Shown here in pieces: positions 62,730 through 64,000 of a stretch of 64,000 nt of DNA. Below the pieces are notes generated by a model, which did no database searches, had not been told where the DNA came from, and saw nothing but the letters and a program-made list of their open reading frames with translations. Numbering within the stretch: the first letter of the stretch is position 1; each line of letters starts with the position of its first letter. This stretch comes from Orientallactaga sibirica (Eukaryota > Chordata > Mammalia > Rodentia > Dipodidae), in the NCBI GenBank assembly GCA_036365145.1, contig JAEOAD010001658.1:1-64000 (forward strand). Direction: 5' to 3'. Made by a program: the position numbers and the translations under genes.

Positions 62730-64000
62730 TTATCTAAGAAATGGATGATCCCTGTGTTCAATGCAGGTGTTTACAGTTACCTAAAGAATGAATGATTCCT
62801 CTGTGCAATGCAGGTGTTTACATTTACCTAGGGAATGGATTATCCGTCTGTGCAATGCAGGCGTTTACCTTTACCTAAGGAATGTGATGATACCTCTGTG
62901 CAATGCAGGTGTTAAACTTTACCTAAGGAATAAATTATCCCTCTGTTCAATACAGGTGTTTCCCTTTACCTTAGGAATTGATGATTCTTCTGTGCATTGC
63001 AGGTGTTTACCTTTACCTAAGGAATGGATGATCCCTCTGTGCATTACAGGTGTATAACTTTACCTTAGGAATGGATGATCCTTCTGTGCATTGCAGGTGT
63101 TTACTTTTCCAAAAGAATGGAAGATACCTCTGTTCAATGCAGGTGTTTACATTCACCTAAAGAAGGATGAACCTTCTGTTCAACGCAGGTTTCTACCTTT
63201 ACTGAAGGAATGGATGATTCCTCTTTGCAATGCAGGTGTTTACCCTTACCTAAGGAATTGATGATCTCTTTGTGCCTTGCAGGTGTTTAACTTTACCTAA
63301 GGAATGGATGATACCTCTGTGCATTACATGTGTTTACTTTTACATTAGGTATGGATCATCCTTCTGTGCATTGTAGGTGTTTACCATTCCCAAAGAATTG
63401 AAGATAACTCTGTTCGATGCAGGTGTTTACCTTTAACAAAGGAATGCTTGTTCCCTGTGTGCACTGCAAGGGTTTACCTTTAAATCAGGAATGGATGATA
63501 TGTCTGTGCAATTCATGTTTTTACCTTTACCTAAGGAATGGATGATCTCTCTGTACAAGGCAGGTGTTGACCTTTACCTAACGAATTGTTGATCCCTCTG
63601 TGCAATGCAGGTGTTCAACTCTTACCTAAGGAATGGATGATCCCTCTGTGCAAGGCAGGGGTTTTACTTTACCTAAGGAATTCATGGTCACTCTGTTCAA
63701 TGCAGGTGTTAACATTTATGTAAGGAATGGGATGATCCCTCTGTGTATTGCATGCATTTACTATTACCTAAGGATTGGAACATGCCTATGTTCAATGCTG
63801 GTATTTACTTTTACCTAAGGAAAGGATGATTACTCTGTGAAGTGGAGGTGTTTATCTTTACCTAATGAATGGAAGATCCCTCTGTACAATGCAGGTGTTG
63901 TCCTTTACATAAGGAATGGATTATCCTTCTGTGCAATGCAGGTGTTGACCTTTACATAAGGAATGAATGATCCCTCTGTTCAATGCAGGTGTTGATCTTT

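Larger units (their letters stand above)
60232..64000 (+). repeat. 47-bp satellite array, fifth segment
   Basis: Monomers in plus orientation to the window end; the array continues beyond it. Zone A to about 62.2 kb, then zone B. It contains two clear local tandem duplications, at about 61330-61806 and 62170-62729. The 73-89 codon ORFs are repeat by-products. Confidence 0.95.

Noticed and set aside
1..64000. CRISPR array, suggested by regular short repeats
   Set aside because: The whole 47-bp unit repeats with no unique spacers, and the surroundings are mammalian transposable elements.

Overview
This is repetitive, gene-poor eukaryotic DNA, and the inserted elements point to a rodent. A B1-type (7SL-derived) SINE lies at about 60083-60231, a rodent-type MaLR LTR element at 51432-53714, and a tRNA-headed SINE (head GGGGCTGGAGAGATGGC) at 52428-52692. 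The SINE body recalls dipodid (jerboa) elements, but that is recollection and not a search result. I see no host protein-coding gene, tRNA, rRNA or CRISPR array.

About 50 kb is one head-to-tail satellite with a 47-bp monomer, roughly 1,060 copies, all in the same orientation. A consensus-like monomer lies at 51340-51386. Monomers differ from one another by several to about 20 percent. The array has higher-order structure: families of variant monomers recur in the same order at distances of about 0.19, 0.24, 0.28, 2.6, 2.77, 3.5, 4.1 and up to 35 kb. Two compositional zones alternate. Zone A (about 1-2600, 20800-33425, 44640-51431, 58700-62200) carries monomers with TATTTGTCTTAGG, AATGAAAGATCC and GGGCCAGGCAGG. 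Zone B (about 2600-20800, 54000-58700, 62200-64000) carries monomers with GTTGATCTTTAACTAAGG, GAATGGGATGATCC and TTCAACCCAGG. Because 47 is not a multiple of 3, two monomers read through without a stop and the third phase meets TGA. This produces many 60-96 codon ORFs that look related but are by-products of the repeat.

Five elements interrupt the satellite, all on the minus strand. (1) A LINE-like 3' end lies at 7549-7818, beside a perfect 242-bp duplication of satellite. (2) An 11.2-kb endogenous retrovirus (class II / betaretrovirus-like) lies at 33426-44639 with a 6-bp target duplication. It is built as LTR, internal, partial LTR, internal, LTR; its two internal copies are almost identical, keep only broken env remnants, and show no recognisable gag, pro or pol. 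(3) A 2.3-kb MaLR-like element lies at 51432-53714 with a 5-bp target duplication. (4) A tRNA-type SINE is nested in it. (5) A B1 SINE at 60083-60231 has a 14-bp target duplication.

Nothing here works as an operon or pathway. The most notable items are the higher-order satellite, the unusual tandem retroviral insertion with a truncated and scrambled middle LTR, and the duplication beside the LINE fragment. Short indels in base runs between the two retroviral copies leave open some contribution from assembly error.
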